Made by a program: the position numbers and the translations under genes. 64,000 nucleotides of DNA from Terfezia claveryi (taxonomy: Eukaryota; Ascomycota; Pezizomycetes; Pezizales; Pezizaceae). Positions within the stretch are counted from its first letter, which is position 1. Each line of letters begins with the position of its first letter. Location: assembly GCA_015179025.1 (NCBI GenBank), contig WHUX01000221.1:1-64000 (forward strand). The letters are read 5' to 3'. Below the pieces are notes generated by a model. The model was not told the DNA's origin, ran no database searches, and saw only the letters and a program-made list of their open reading frames with translations. Below are positions 20,920-30,750 of the stretch, one piece after another.

Positions 20920-21831
20920 CTACACAATAACGGCTTCTTCATCCTTCTTTCGTTTCTGGCGTTTGGCAGCATTCCCTTGTTCCCTTTTCTTGGTATAACA
21001 TTCGTTCTCATTGTGATTGAGACCTTGCCATCCCTTACCTATGCAATAGCTGCAACGTTTATCGTTCAAGTCTATTCTTTGAACCAATGGATTGCTGTTG
21101 TTTTCTTTGTGTTGGTTTTGGCCTTTTTGCCTAGCGGTAATGTATTCGTTTATTTTCCGTGCAGTATCGTCGTAGGTTTGTTCTTTTGACCTGACATTTT
21201 CTACAGTACTTGCATAGAATGTAGGTAGTGACATGAGTAGAAATTCGGTTTTAACCTGCTCACATCTAGAGAAGGCCAGTAATCCTTTACCAAATCCAGT
21301 ATCCTTGGTAAGGTCTGCTCGAGTGATAATGCTTGAGAAGGTATTCCAGAGTTTTTTGTATGCTGTGATGTGCTCTGAGATCGAGTGTTTTCTATCGTCA
21401 TAGTGGAGATATACCAAGCTTCTTAATAAAGAATGGAATTCAGTTGCTGTTCTTCCTTCATAGGCTTGTTTGAGGGTATTCCAGGCGTCTTTGGCTTTTT
21501 CCACTGTCGCAATTCGACTACGGACTTGGGGTTCGCTATTTTTTAGGATGGTAAGAAGAATGTAGTGATTCCCATCCAGCCATTCTTGTGGCTTATCTGG
21601 AGGTTTTCGGTATGTTCCTTCGATAATATCCCATGCTCGATGGTCTCCTAGTTGGATCATTTGGAAGTAGAGTTTCATAGTTGTGACCCATTCAGGGTAA
21701 TTGTCTGATCCATTTAGTTTGGTCGTGAGTGTGGTTATTTTTCGATCGGGTGTTGTGTTCGTGCTTTTGGGGGCTTCTGGAGGCCTCATTGAGTCGTTGC
21801 CCGACCCTGAGGCTTCTGCAAAGCTTGACAT
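20920..21831 (-). CDS. Copia Gag, open frame
   Basis: A 303-residue frame from ATG 21831 (MSSFAEASG). It has a Ty1/copia Gag (UBN2-type) fold signature: LNGSDNYPEWVTTMKLYFQM, WDIIEGTYRKP, AKDAWNTLKQAYEGRT, then a late CX2C...H...C knuckle (CSYC ... HNENEC) and a basic tail. Gag forms the particle that packages the RNA. This is the only intact frame of the element. The terminal TAG is followed in the same frame by protease, so in the active ancestor Gag and Pol may have been one polyprotein or joined by readthrough (inference). Confidence 0.85.
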   Translation of the reverse strand: MSSFAEASGSGNDSMRPPEAPKSTNTTPDRKITTLTTKLNGSDNYPEWVTTMKLYFQMIQLGDHRAWDIIEGTYRKPPDKPQEWLDGNHYILLTILKNSEPQVRSRIATVEKAKDAWNTLKQAYEGRTATEFHSLLRSLVYLHYDDRKHSISEHITAYKKLWNTFSSIITRADLTKDTGFGKGLLAFSRCEQVKTEFLLMSLPTFYASTVENVRSKEQTYDDTARKINEYITARQKGQNQHKENNSNPLVQRIDLNDKRCSYCIGKGWQGLNHNENECYTKKREQGNAAKRQKRKKDEEAVIV

Positions 21832-21856
21832 TGTATGTTGAAGTGGCGCTTTTGAA

Positions 21857-21873
21857 GCTCCAGGCTCATAACC
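21857..21873 (-). other. Half-tRNA primer binding site of copia element
   Basis: Directly after the 5' LTR the minus strand reads GGTTATGAGCCTGGAGC. This is complementary to an initiator-Met tRNA anticodon arm (GGCTCATAACC), not to a tRNA 3' end. Drosophila copia is known to prime from an internally cut initiator tRNA in this way. Confidence 0.75.
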
Positions 21874-22112
21874 CGTAAGGATTATGAGATCTTAGGATAT
21901 ATGAACGTAGATATTGGGGATTGATCTGTAAGAGAGATGTATTGCTTGCTTGATCTATATCTCTGCTTTAGGGGTTCTAGCAGTCTATATATACATATCT
22001 CCTCCGTATTCGCACATGCTTGTCATATGCCTTCTTATCCACATGCCTCTATGTCCATATGTTGTTGACGTACTCACATGGTTGCACATGTATTGGAAGA
22101 GTATTTCCTACA
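21874..22112 (-). repeat. 5' LTR of copia element
   Basis: Identical by eye to 17310-17548. The duplication CCATT follows. Confidence 0.93.
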
Positions 22113-22117
22113 CCATT

Positions 22118-23130
22118 ACTGGCCGCTGCGCAAATCCACCTTCTTATTTCCTCTGTCAAAGTCATAAGCCTCAATTGGGAGCCAGATCTTTAGATGACTT
22201 CCAACGGCTAATTTCCTGTCAAAAAATACTACAACGGAGCTGGTGGCTTTACCAAATCTCCGGTTACCCCCCAGGAGCCAACGTGCCCCCATAAACCCCC
22301 TCACTCCCAAATCCTGTATTAAATCTGCCATGGGTCTCTGGCAGGCCGCCTTTGCCAATTTGACATTAGGTGGTGTCTTCTGCGGGGGTATATTAGCTGG
22401 TCGGGTTTTCTTCCCAGCCTTTGCTGTCGGGCGTAGTGCAGCCTGTTTTTTGGTAATTAGAGGTGCTACTGCTACCGGAGCCTCGTCCTCATCCTCATTC
22501 CCAGATAGGTCCTCATACATGTCCGACCTATCTGCCATCACAACATCTTCAGTATCTCTTACCCCCTTCTTCTCAATCTCCGTCTCCGTCTGTACTGCCA
22601 CTTCCACCTGTGCCTTCCCTATCTCCCCCACAACATAGTCTGACTGGGTTGCAACTGATACCGTCTCAACTGGTAGTGCCTTACCCTTTGCCTGCCATTT
22701 CTTCCGCTCAGAAACTAGAATTTTCCTTGACCCTCCCCTGCTTCTTTCGCTACCTACTCCTTCTAGTTTCTCTTACATATCTGTAGTTGGTTTCCCATAA
22801 ACTCCTCCCGCTCAACCCACCTCTCCTTCCCCAGCCTTAACTGTGCAACCTCTTTCTCTGACTTCCTCAACTCCTCTCTCGATTTCTGTAACTCCCTCCA
22901 CGTCTCATTCAATACCACCACCGTTGATGCTTGTCTCTTCTTAGTTTCCACAAGTTCCTTCTCGGCATCTCCCCTTGTCGGGAGGTCCTTAACTTGGTCC
23001 GTAAGAATTCCAATCTCGCTCTCTAACTCAGTTTCCCTATCTTGTGCGTAGTCCAGTTCGGTGAGGTACCCGTCTTGCTCTTGAAGGATTACAATAGGTC
23101 ATCCCTCCCCTCAAACTCTACCGACTCATC
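22118..23130 (-). pseudogene. LINE-like ORF1, truncated
   Basis: On the minus strand a coiled-coil N-terminus (METKKRQAS ... REELRKSEKEVAQLRLGKER, 22951-22763) is followed after stops by an acidic linker and then the block VRGFMGARWLLGGNRRFGKA, SSVVVFFDRK, YDFDRG (22631-22116). That block resembles the RNA-binding end of Tad-type ORF1 proteins. The expected C-terminal zinc knuckles and ORF2 are absent. The frame ends at a TAA formed beside the copia junction. Together with 17083-17304 it forms an internally deleted, probably trans-mobilised element. Confidence 0.6.
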
Positions 23131-23487
23131 CTCTCCTAAAATTGCTTAAACGAAGTTGCCATTTCAAACTCACCGTGCATGGACTGAAAAGGAGAGAATA
23201 TTCGCCCTACCAGATGCTTCACCCTAACCATGACTATAAAGACAATGTCCTGGATGTACCTGTTATTTCCTATAAGCTACACTAGAAGCCCTTGGACTTC
23301 TTCGTCTCTTTTGTCTTCAAAATACTCATGTCAATTTACAGAAAGCCTAGCAGCTAGAGGGTCTCACATATCGAGAAAATCGGGATATTGAGGGTCTATA
23401 AGGTATGACTCGCCGGACGCAGCATCAAACAACCATTACCGGGTTTTCATCCCTCACTCGAATATTTCCTAATTTTTGTGTATATAT
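23131..23487. other. Non-coding transposon debris
   Basis: No open frame or motif recognised. Confidence 0.4.
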
Positions 23488-23562
23488 CTCGTTATAAGAA
23501 ACCTCACATTATAAGAAACCCAGTGGTGATCTCGAGCAGTTTCTTATAACGCGACACCACTG
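23488..23562 (-). repeat. Terminal region of a pogo-type relic
   Basis: From 23562 inward the minus strand reads CAGTGGTGTCGCGTTATAAG, with TA outside. TTATAAGAAAC recurs three times in direct and inverted orientation. CAGT termini with subterminal repeats fit pogo/Tigger ends. The other end was not found. Confidence 0.45.
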
Positions 23563-23710
23563 TAGATATACTTACATATCGGAGTAAAAGAATCTAAAGC
23601 CACTGGCAATTGCTCACTCACATCTAAAGTCGCTCCTGCTCCAAAGCAAGTGCACCTTCTTGCTGTCCTGTGATTGTGTTGTATTGGTCTCTCACCGGTG
23701 CTGTTAACCC

Positions 23711-23780
23711 TCGTGTGTCCGTCTCATAGTCTTAGGCTCCATAGACGTATAGACTCAAAAAAAAAAAAAAAAAAAAAAAA
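23711..23780 (+). repeat. Poly(A) retroposon tail, copy 2
   Basis: CCGTCTCATAGTCTTAGGCT then CCATAGACGTATAGACTC, followed by 23 or so A residues. It shares this tail with 17083-17304, 29705-29796 and 55267-55345. Confidence 0.75.
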
Positions 23781-23978
23781 CGTCGTATGTACAGACTAAC
23801 AAGATATGTACGGTAGGCCTGTAGGATCGAGACTAGTGTAGGGCTGATTGAACAAATTCCAAAAAGGGTAATTTTTGGATTACATGATCATGAATTCTCA
23901 CCTATCCTTCTCAGAAACTCGTCTTTCAGATTCACTCTCTCCACTCCCTCTTCCCAGTTTCTTGAGCTTTTCTGAATC

Positions 23979-24152
23979 TTCTACTCGAGTCTGCAAAAAA
24001 CGATGGAAGGCATGAACATAACAATCACAGGCCAGCATGTTTGGACTTGCTACAACTTACCAAAATGATGGGCCCACCACCGAGACACCAGCTCCGAGGC
24101 CTGTGATTGTTATGTTCATGCCTTCCATCGTTGTTTGCAGACTCGAGTAGAA
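23979..24152. repeat. Long inverted repeat, 55-bp arms
   Basis: 23979-24033 is the reverse complement of 24098-24152 with about one mismatch, around a 64-base loop. Weaker pairing continues outward (CCAGTTTCTTGA at 23954 versus TCAAGAAACTGG at 24230). It would fold into a strong hairpin as RNA. Confidence 0.9.
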
Positions 24153-24285
24153 CTTGAATCCTGAAGAACGAGAAAAGTTCAAGATGTTTGCAGACAACAA
24201 GGTGGTTTCTTGAAGATGGAAAGAAAAATTCAAGAAACTGGTAACATATATATGTTCCGGGCTTGCCGCGAGAACGGTTTATTGT

Positions 24286-24320
24286 CTCGCGGGGGGCCCG
24301 AAGCCCGGGCCCCGCGGGAG
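24286..24320. repeat. GC-rich hairpin
   Basis: CTCGCGGGGGGCCCG pairs imperfectly with CCCGGGCCCCGCGGGAG across a few bases, in an AT-rich surround. A related GC-rich patch is at 43085-43125. Confidence 0.6.
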
Positions 24321-25662
24321 AACACCGGAGAACATAATTACCCAAGTAAGTAAAATTTGATATAGAGTAGATAAAACTTGGAACAAAGCATGAAATGGCA
24401 TATAAGGCGGGAATAATGTATGAAATGAGATTGAACATTAAGGAGAAAGGCCGGCAAGCATGTATTGTGCCCTCCTTGGAAAATTCTGACGAGGATGGAC
24501 TGGAACGAAATTTGTAGGATTAAATGCTTTCCTCGGTTGCCTTTACAGAAAGCGTTATTCGGCGCTAAGTTTGTTTTATTTTTAATTTTATATTTCAAAC
24601 TACAGCATGAGACCGCATATGAATAAATAATTTACTAAATAAATAGTATATAAAATATACTTAAGTATGTAAGAATAATAGTTGCAGGCTGGGTCAATGT
24701 AGTTAAGGAAGCAGCCTCTCTTAATGGTAGGCAGTTTGCACCATATGCGTATAATGTATGCAATTCATCCAAATCAGGATGTGTAAAATCTGGCGGAGCT
24801 GCTGTAGTTCACCGGTTGGATGATAGCAGTTCAGTTAGCAGCGGATATGGATCAGCTGAGGCTTAAGGATAATCTTGTAAAACAGCCTATGTGCGTTACA
24901 GTCGATCCCCATGGTCCCCCAATCGGACGTAATGAGTATTTTTTTTAAAAAAAAAAAAAAAAAAAAATGCATTACAGTCGAATCTCTATAATAGCATCTT
25001 CTATATATAGAGGTTCGATAGTTGCATGTCGGCTCATTCTGGGAATGTGAAGTGACACTAAGTCACCAGCATCAAATTGTGCAATATCTTTGGTAAAAAT
25101 GTGAGCTAATGTTCTTGCCTGATCATGGCAAGGGCACAAAAAGTGGCAATACCCCTAAAAGATGAGCTCACTTTGTGCAGCAAGCATACCTACGATGTGT
25201 GGCAGGAATGGTGAGCTCACCACATGTCAGAAGCATCTTGAGTGGTAAGCATAGGTACTGCCAGTGGTAAGTGGGTCTGAGGCATGCCGTGCACCTCTTG
25301 TGCGAGGGACTCACACTTGCATATTGACAAGTTAAGCATCCGGTGGACAGGTCAAGCACATCATCGAAATTATCAAATACCGTAAACTTTCCATTTTCTC
25401 ATACTCAGTGGTGGCCTGGCCATTCGGTATTCTCCCGGAGATGGGTGGTCTCCTGGGGGTCGCGTAATTTAATTTCCTCGCGGCTGCCCCAGAACATATC
25501 TATGTTACATCAAGTATCGTTTTCCTTTTTCCTCCTCTAAACCGTTATCCCTAATTCCCTCTTCCTCCTTAGCGTCACCAAGCGTAGTAAGCCCCTTTCT
25601 TCCAACCTATCTACGGTCCGCTCCTTACAATCTTTTAAATACCACGATGACAACCGGCTATG
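24321..25662. other. Gene-free stretch
   Basis: AT-rich, with an A run at 24949-24967. Two ACAGTCGA motifs (24898 and 24966) and an inverted AGAGGTTCGA (25003) look like ends of pogo-type elements. No coding sequence recognised. Confidence 0.4.
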
Positions 25663-26051
25663 TTAGCAAAGGGCCAATTCTAGAGAAACCCCAAGTCTTG
25701 CGGAAATGATGGCTCTGATTGGAGTAACTGTTGTCCAAATTGGGGTGCTGGATTTGCCCACGAGCAAACCAACTGCTTCGACACTATTGGTAGCTGTAAA
25801 ACGAAAGGCAAGTGTGCCTGAGTCCCCTTTGCTTCCAAAGAAACTCATTGTTATTTAAATACAACAACCGCGATCTCACTTGTTGATCCACCATTTTCCC
25901 AAATTATTACGCTCACTTGACTGACCTTGCCCCTGGTCGTGCCAGTATTCAGAATGATGTCACCGGCCATGAGATCGCCGACACCAATCACATTAACAAC
26001 CACTGCCTCAACATAGTTCTGTCCTATACTGCAAGCCATTAGACAGCTCAA
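25663..26051 (-). pseudogene. Remnant of a trypsin-like (S1-type) serine peptidase
   Basis: Two adjacent minus frames (26051-25851 and 25848-25663) read GDIILNTGTTRGKVSQVSVI, then FGSKGDSGTLAF and EAVGLLVGKS. GDSG is the catalytic-serine box of S1-type peptidases. A following small hydrophobic VGLL is usual in fungal cytoplasmic members, whose upstream GRTTG box matches the TGTTRG here. His and Asp of the triad are not visible, so this is the C-terminal half. A stop separates the frames. A third minus frame (26510-26277) may be an earlier part but shows no motif. Confidence 0.45.
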
Positions 26052-26557
26052 TAGTGGGGATTCTTACCGAGCATTGACTGGTTCGAAATACTCTAGACAC
26101 TAACGGAATTCCTGATTCAAGTGCGAACTTCTTATCCTCTGACAACCTGCGATTGTGGGTTTGAAGAATCGGTACATATGTCATTCAGCGTCTTTTAAAG
26201 TGCCCAACGGATCTCCAGCTAGCGCCTTGCGTTTCCCGTTCTTCATTTCGGCTCCGTCGTAATGCTCAGATACTGCTCATAACGTTGAAATTAAATGATG
26301 GCAGACATCGTCTTTCTTGCTAGATATTCTTTGGGATTGAAAGCCAAGGCTAGAGTAAGGGAGATAAACTTGCAGCCTGGCGGTGAGCTCCAGGGAGCTT
26401 GGGGACACTATAACTGACCCTGGAGTTCCATCTGGCATTGTATGAGCACAACATCTGCCCCAATCCCGTTCACTACCATCCCCCGAAGGAGCCTCCCTCG
26501 GCCAAGCCATTTTTCAAGCAAGAGAAACGTCCGTAATATTAACTTGGCTCATCTTTC

Positions 26558-27096
26558 TTGTTTCGTTTATCGAAGTTGAACTCGGAATCAACATACCAGG
26601 TACTGGCTAAATCACAACGCGGGCCTGGACTGGGATATGGCCCACACAGGTATTGGCTTTTAATTGACGAAGGACAAACAATCTACTTCGATTCTTACTT
26701 CTGGAACGACTTTATCAAGGCGATCGATGCATCCTTCAAAGGCTATGTGATCCTAGTATCGTCATATGGCAGCCCTGGTCCTAATCCACACCAGTTTCCT
26801 TATATTTTGAATATATAAAACGCAAGGGGGCATTTGAAGTGATCACAATTGGCGTACGACGAAGGTGTGAGTATTTGATCAGAGACACTCTTGAGGTTGA
26901 AGCTCAACTGAGAAGCTGGGGAACCATCTTGCTGTTCGGACCAAACGGGAGGATCTCCTTTAAGCTGATTCAGGCGGGATTTGTACAGGGAGTCATATTG
27001 GGTAGGCATGTCAGGATGCTTCCACCACCCCGTGGCTTTGTAAATAGGGAAACTGTTTTGATTGTGTGCATGAATGTAATTGTGGAGGAGGGCTAG
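26558..27096 (+). pseudogene. Remnant of a P-loop NTPase (Walker B region)
   Basis: The frame 26558-26818 reads GYGPHRYWLLIDEGQTIYFD, then WNDFIKAID and GYVILVSSYGSPGPNPHQFP. A hydrophobic strand ending in DE, followed by a second strand and a serine-rich turn, fits the Walker B and sensor region of an AAA/STAND-type ATPase like those abundant in ascomycetes. No P-loop is visible upstream. The next 280 bases continue the likeness in broken frames (26839-27096). The exact family is uncertain. Confidence 0.4.
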
Positions 27097-27954
27097 CAGA
27101 GTGGATTTCCCGATGCTGGGGGTGAGCGGACATGCAGGAACCGAAAGTAACTGAGCCTGTGATATATTTCTCTGACCAGATTATCTCGACGGGCCTCAGC
27201 ATCTGGAGGAGACGGCTGTCAGTATACTGAGTCGGAGAATCAAAGTCAAATTAAAGCTTGTATACAAGGGGGTAGTGTCGACCTACCAGAAAGCTTTGTT
27301 GGAGAGCTAAGGGGCGGTTCTTGTGGGATGGGCTTGGAGGAGCTATGAGCATATCGATATGGTCGATGAAGATTATATTGCTCTTGCTTAGCCGCTTGTA
27401 GGTCGTTGTAGTCACTAAATGGGTACCACAGGTGGCACATGGGACAACGAGTATTTGTGTGGCCGATGAGCCAGCCAGTATGGTGTACTGGCAGAAGATA
27501 TATGATGTGCATTTGCAGTCAGTATAGACGCAGAGGACTGGGTTGTCCATGGTATCAGCCATGAATCGATGAGAAGAGGGGAATTTTGAACCCATATGCT
27601 AGCAAACAACCATCCTTATGCCTAATTTCCAAATGCTCCGATCCTAATTCAAACTTGCAAAATGTAGAAAGTTTGAAATTCTGCATGACGGGCAAAGAGT
27701 ATTGACCTTGTAATCCAATAAGCAAAGAACCACCCCAGAACTTATAGAGAACATACCTCGACTATTTTTCAAAGACCATTTCAATATGGAGATAGATGTT
27801 GGGGCTTCCCAATAGACTCCGTCAGTTCGCAGAAATTCCCAAAACTCCAAACATCTCTTTATTTGTGCTCGCAACCCTTTTGCCCTTCGGGGTTGAAAAC
27901 ACCACTGGCAACCAAATGATCTAAGCGAGTCTCAAATCCTTATGGTGAAGAATG
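27097..27954. other. Gene-free stretch with one weak frame
   Basis: A 114-codon minus frame (27595-27251) has several Cys (CVYTDCKC, CATCG) but no motif I can name, and I do not call it a gene. Confidence 0.35.
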
Positions 27955-28007
27955 GCCGATTTAGAGTAACCCGCCGATTTAGAGGAACGCGCCGATTTAG
28001 AGGAGGG
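27955..28007. repeat. 18-bp tandem repeat, three copies
   Basis: GCCGATTTAGAGNAANCC in three adjacent copies, the last one base short. On the minus strand the frame would give LNRRVP repeats. Confidence 0.8.
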
Positions 28008-28288
28008 GGCTGAATTGGCTGAAACAGAGGAAATGGTCGCCATGCAAGAATTGGGAGAATTGGGAGAAATGGCCAAATCGGCAGAATTTCCAGACATGAT
28101 GGAATTGGTAGGAGCGGTGGGAGTGGGTTGAACATTGAGCCTATAGGAGCGCTAGTTTTAGATGTTTGAGAGAGAGCTTATATAGAGCTAACCAGGGAGC
28201 CTGCAATGGAGCCTGCAGTACAGTAGAGACATAGAGCCTATGATAGAGCCTGCGATAGAGTGAGTAGAAGGAGTGTGAAGCATAAGGC

Positions 28289-28420
28289 GTGTGGCGTGTG
28301 GAGCCAAAACCCTGCCAAATCCTAGTGTCAATCCCCCAAAAAGTAGCTGCGAGGTACTGGCCAAATCGGGACTCTCTAGTGTGACTTCCCAAAAAGGTAA
28401 TCAAGCAATGCTAGGTAAAA
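28289..28420 (+). repeat. Dispersed repeat R1, copy 2
   Basis: Matches 16823-16961 in order and orientation, including GGGACTCTCTAGTGTGACTT and TCCCAAAAAGGTAATCAAG. Confidence 0.6.
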
Positions 28421-29704
28421 TAATTGCAGATTGCCTGTTTAGTGCTTTACCGCGTGGTCACCCTGTCTGCGGTCTGAAACCTTAGATATGGCAGAGCGGA
28501 CGGCATGCCTCGTTTTATTCAGTCTATAGTCATAGATGTTTGCTGAACGTGGCCAGTTGCACCATTGCCCAAGAGCAAAACAGCATACCGACCATTATTT
28601 TCCATGAGAACTACACCAACAAGTGGCTCCATTATCTGGGAAGTGACAGAATGGGCCCAGATATTTTTGATGTTGTTTTACATCTACGAATGATTACCGC
28701 AATCATGGGGTACTCCTCAAAAAAAAACCTCATGATTTGGGATTGGCTCAGTTCTGCCTTGGGGGACCAAACGACATAATGTATAGTAAGTCCACTAGTA
28801 AATGCCGCTTCCTATAAGTTTTTTTACTGTTGTATTGTTCCTGGCGCTTGGGGAAATAGTGAAGCAGTATAATAACATTTCCATAGGTACTGTAAAGTAG
28901 AATGCGTAAACATCAACCCTATTGAGTTCTGCAACTGGCTTAGCTGATTGAACACCTACACCCATGTGCTACCTATTCCTCTAGTACTCGTATCTTCAGG
29001 TTTCTTGACATATGTAGTACAAAGTAGTTTCTAGTATGAAAGAATGCTTGCACACAAAAGAAGATGAGGCACTCCTACTGTGAAGATTTCTCAGTAAGCT
29101 GAAGGAAGTACTAAAGTTAGTACCAGAGCTAATATATACTGGCAGGCTTGTAGGGTGAGGATGTATTGAGCCTAATGTCACCTGAAGAGAGATTAGGGGC
29201 TGTCATATGAGAGTACCAATTGTGTGATGGGGTGCTTCACAAGCTTGTACCAGAAGATCCATAGCAACAGGGGGTCATAGAATGTATTATTGTGAAGATT
29301 ATCATTTCGACTTGATACTCAGAATTTCCAAACTCTATCTAAAGCAGTGAACTAGTAAAGATTATATATACTCTTACTAGAATATAAGAAGTGAGTCCGT
29401 TCCGACCAAGCCCGCTCTGTGTCCAATAGACCAATAGAACTAACTACACAAGGAATTCTCAATTTGTGAGGATCGAACTACTGGATTAGGTATATAATTA
29501 ATTATACAAGACTGAGTGATGTCTTAGACTTAACCAGACTAGTCTAGACTACCTATTCCGACAGCTCATTCTTGCAGTGATCATGGAGATATCGAATTGG
29601 GAAGACAGTCACCACCAGAATATTCTACCGTCTATCCAGTCTTCTTCTCTTCTCCCCTTCTCCTCTTTCTTCTTATTTTTTTTTCTCCTCTCCGGATTAT
29701 TATC
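28421..29704. other. Gene-free stretch
   Basis: A 79-codon plus frame (28540-28779) has no recognisable motif. The rest is AT-rich. Confidence 0.35.
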
Positions 29705-29796
29705 TTTTTTTTTTTTTTTTTTGGGGGGGGTGTGGAGCCTAATGCTATGAGACGGTCCTGTTTCCTCATCTTAGAAGACTCCCCACGGAACAACGG
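29705..29796 (-). repeat. Poly(A) retroposon tail, copy 3
   Basis: The minus strand ends TCTTCTAAGATGAGGAAACA, GGACCGTCTCATAGCATTAG, GCTCCACA, then a C-rich and A-rich tail (T run at 29705-29722 on the plus strand). It is the same tail family as 17083-17304. Confidence 0.7.
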
Positions 29797-29910
29797 ACTG
29801 CCTAAACGCCCTGCCTCCCGAGCCAAAGAAAAAGCAGAAAATCCCGCCCTCCTCCACCACACCCACTGTCTGGCCTCTGCCATCTTTGTAATAGAGTCTT
29901 CCGCCGCCAT

Positions 29911-30284
29911 GCCCCTCCCGGCCTTTCCTTGAGTACCAGCAAAAGGATGGATTATTATCTATTACTTTAATTATATTACTTACGATTTACCTGACATCTA
30001 TATCCTCAATGTGAGTGTTTCACTATTCATTCACAAGGTATTCAGGCTTTGTGAAAAGCTGCTAATAAGAGCGACTGAGCAGCCATAAAGATTCTGCTGG
30101 AAGTTGTCCTGGTTATGTTTGCTATGTCATTATTCACAAATTTCATTACCCGACTAGAGGGGTAAATAAAGGGCCATCTAAGCCTATAAAAATATAAAAA
30201 AATAAAAACAGGGTGAGGGGAGCTTTAGGGACCCTTACAAAATATGGAGGGGTAGCGTCACAATCTGGCCGGCAGCGGTACCGG
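29911..30284. other. Non-coding
   Basis: Nothing recognised. Confidence 0.4.
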
Positions 30285-30367
30285 TAGCCTCGTCCCAGGT
30301 TAATATTTGTGTAGCGTGTGACCTCGCAACTCCCCCCATAGACAACATACTGGTTTGTACGAGGCTA
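30285..30367. repeat. TAGCCTCGTA inverted-repeat element, copy
   Basis: 83 bp from TAGCCTCGTCCCAGGTTAAT to TGTACGAGGCTA. The centre GTGTGACCTCGCAA matches the other copies. Small changes have eroded the left end. Confidence 0.75.
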
Positions 30368-30380
30368 CGGCAGCGGATGA

Positions 30381-30750
30381 TGTGCCCTATGTCTGGTTGT
30401 TCTATAGGCGTAGCTGATGGCTCTCCCACGTACTCCTAGACCCAAGGATGTTGAGTTCCCTTAGGCAACAATCAGATAGAGATGCTGGTGAGATCAACTG
30501 CCCTATGTCTGGTGGTATTAATGGCATAGCTAATGGCCCCCCTAGGCACTCCTGGATCCAACTACGTCTAGTTCTCTCCTATGCAGCAGTCCGACAGAGG
30601 ACGGTGGTGAGATTAGCTGCCTATGTCTAGTCCTTCCTACGGACATAGCTGATGACTCTCCAGGGTACTCCTGGATCCAACGAGGTTGTAATCTCGATCA
30701 TGAGGTTGGTTCTCTTAGCCAACAGTCAGATCAGATGTAGACACGTGAGG
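30381..30750. repeat. Minisatellite of about 117 bp, three copies and a part
   Basis: Blocks beginning CCCTATGTCTGG or CCTATGTCTAG occur at about 30383, 30502 and 30619. Each is followed by a CATAGCT/CGTAGCT segment, GTACTCCTGGATCCAA-type sequence and a CAGTC(C/A)GA block. No open frame survives through it. Confidence 0.65.

Larger units (their letters stand above)
17310..22112 (-). mobile_element. Ty1/copia retrotransposon with identical LTRs
   Basis: This 4803-bp element has two 239-bp LTRs that I read as identical, flanked by the 5-bp duplication CCATT (17305-17309 and 22113-22117). Gag, protease, integrase and RT-RNase H follow on the minus strand. The integrase-before-RT order defines copia. 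Despite the fresh LTRs, Pol carries stops and a frameshift. Insertion target: a LINE-like ORF1. Confidence 0.95.

Noticed and set aside
24025..24438. 137-codon minus frame
   Set aside because: It runs through the inverted repeat and the GC hairpin and has no family resemblance.
29597..29932. Plus and minus open frames around the T run at 29705
   Set aside because: Lysine/glutamate or serine runs come from homopolymers, and the interval is a retroposon tail.
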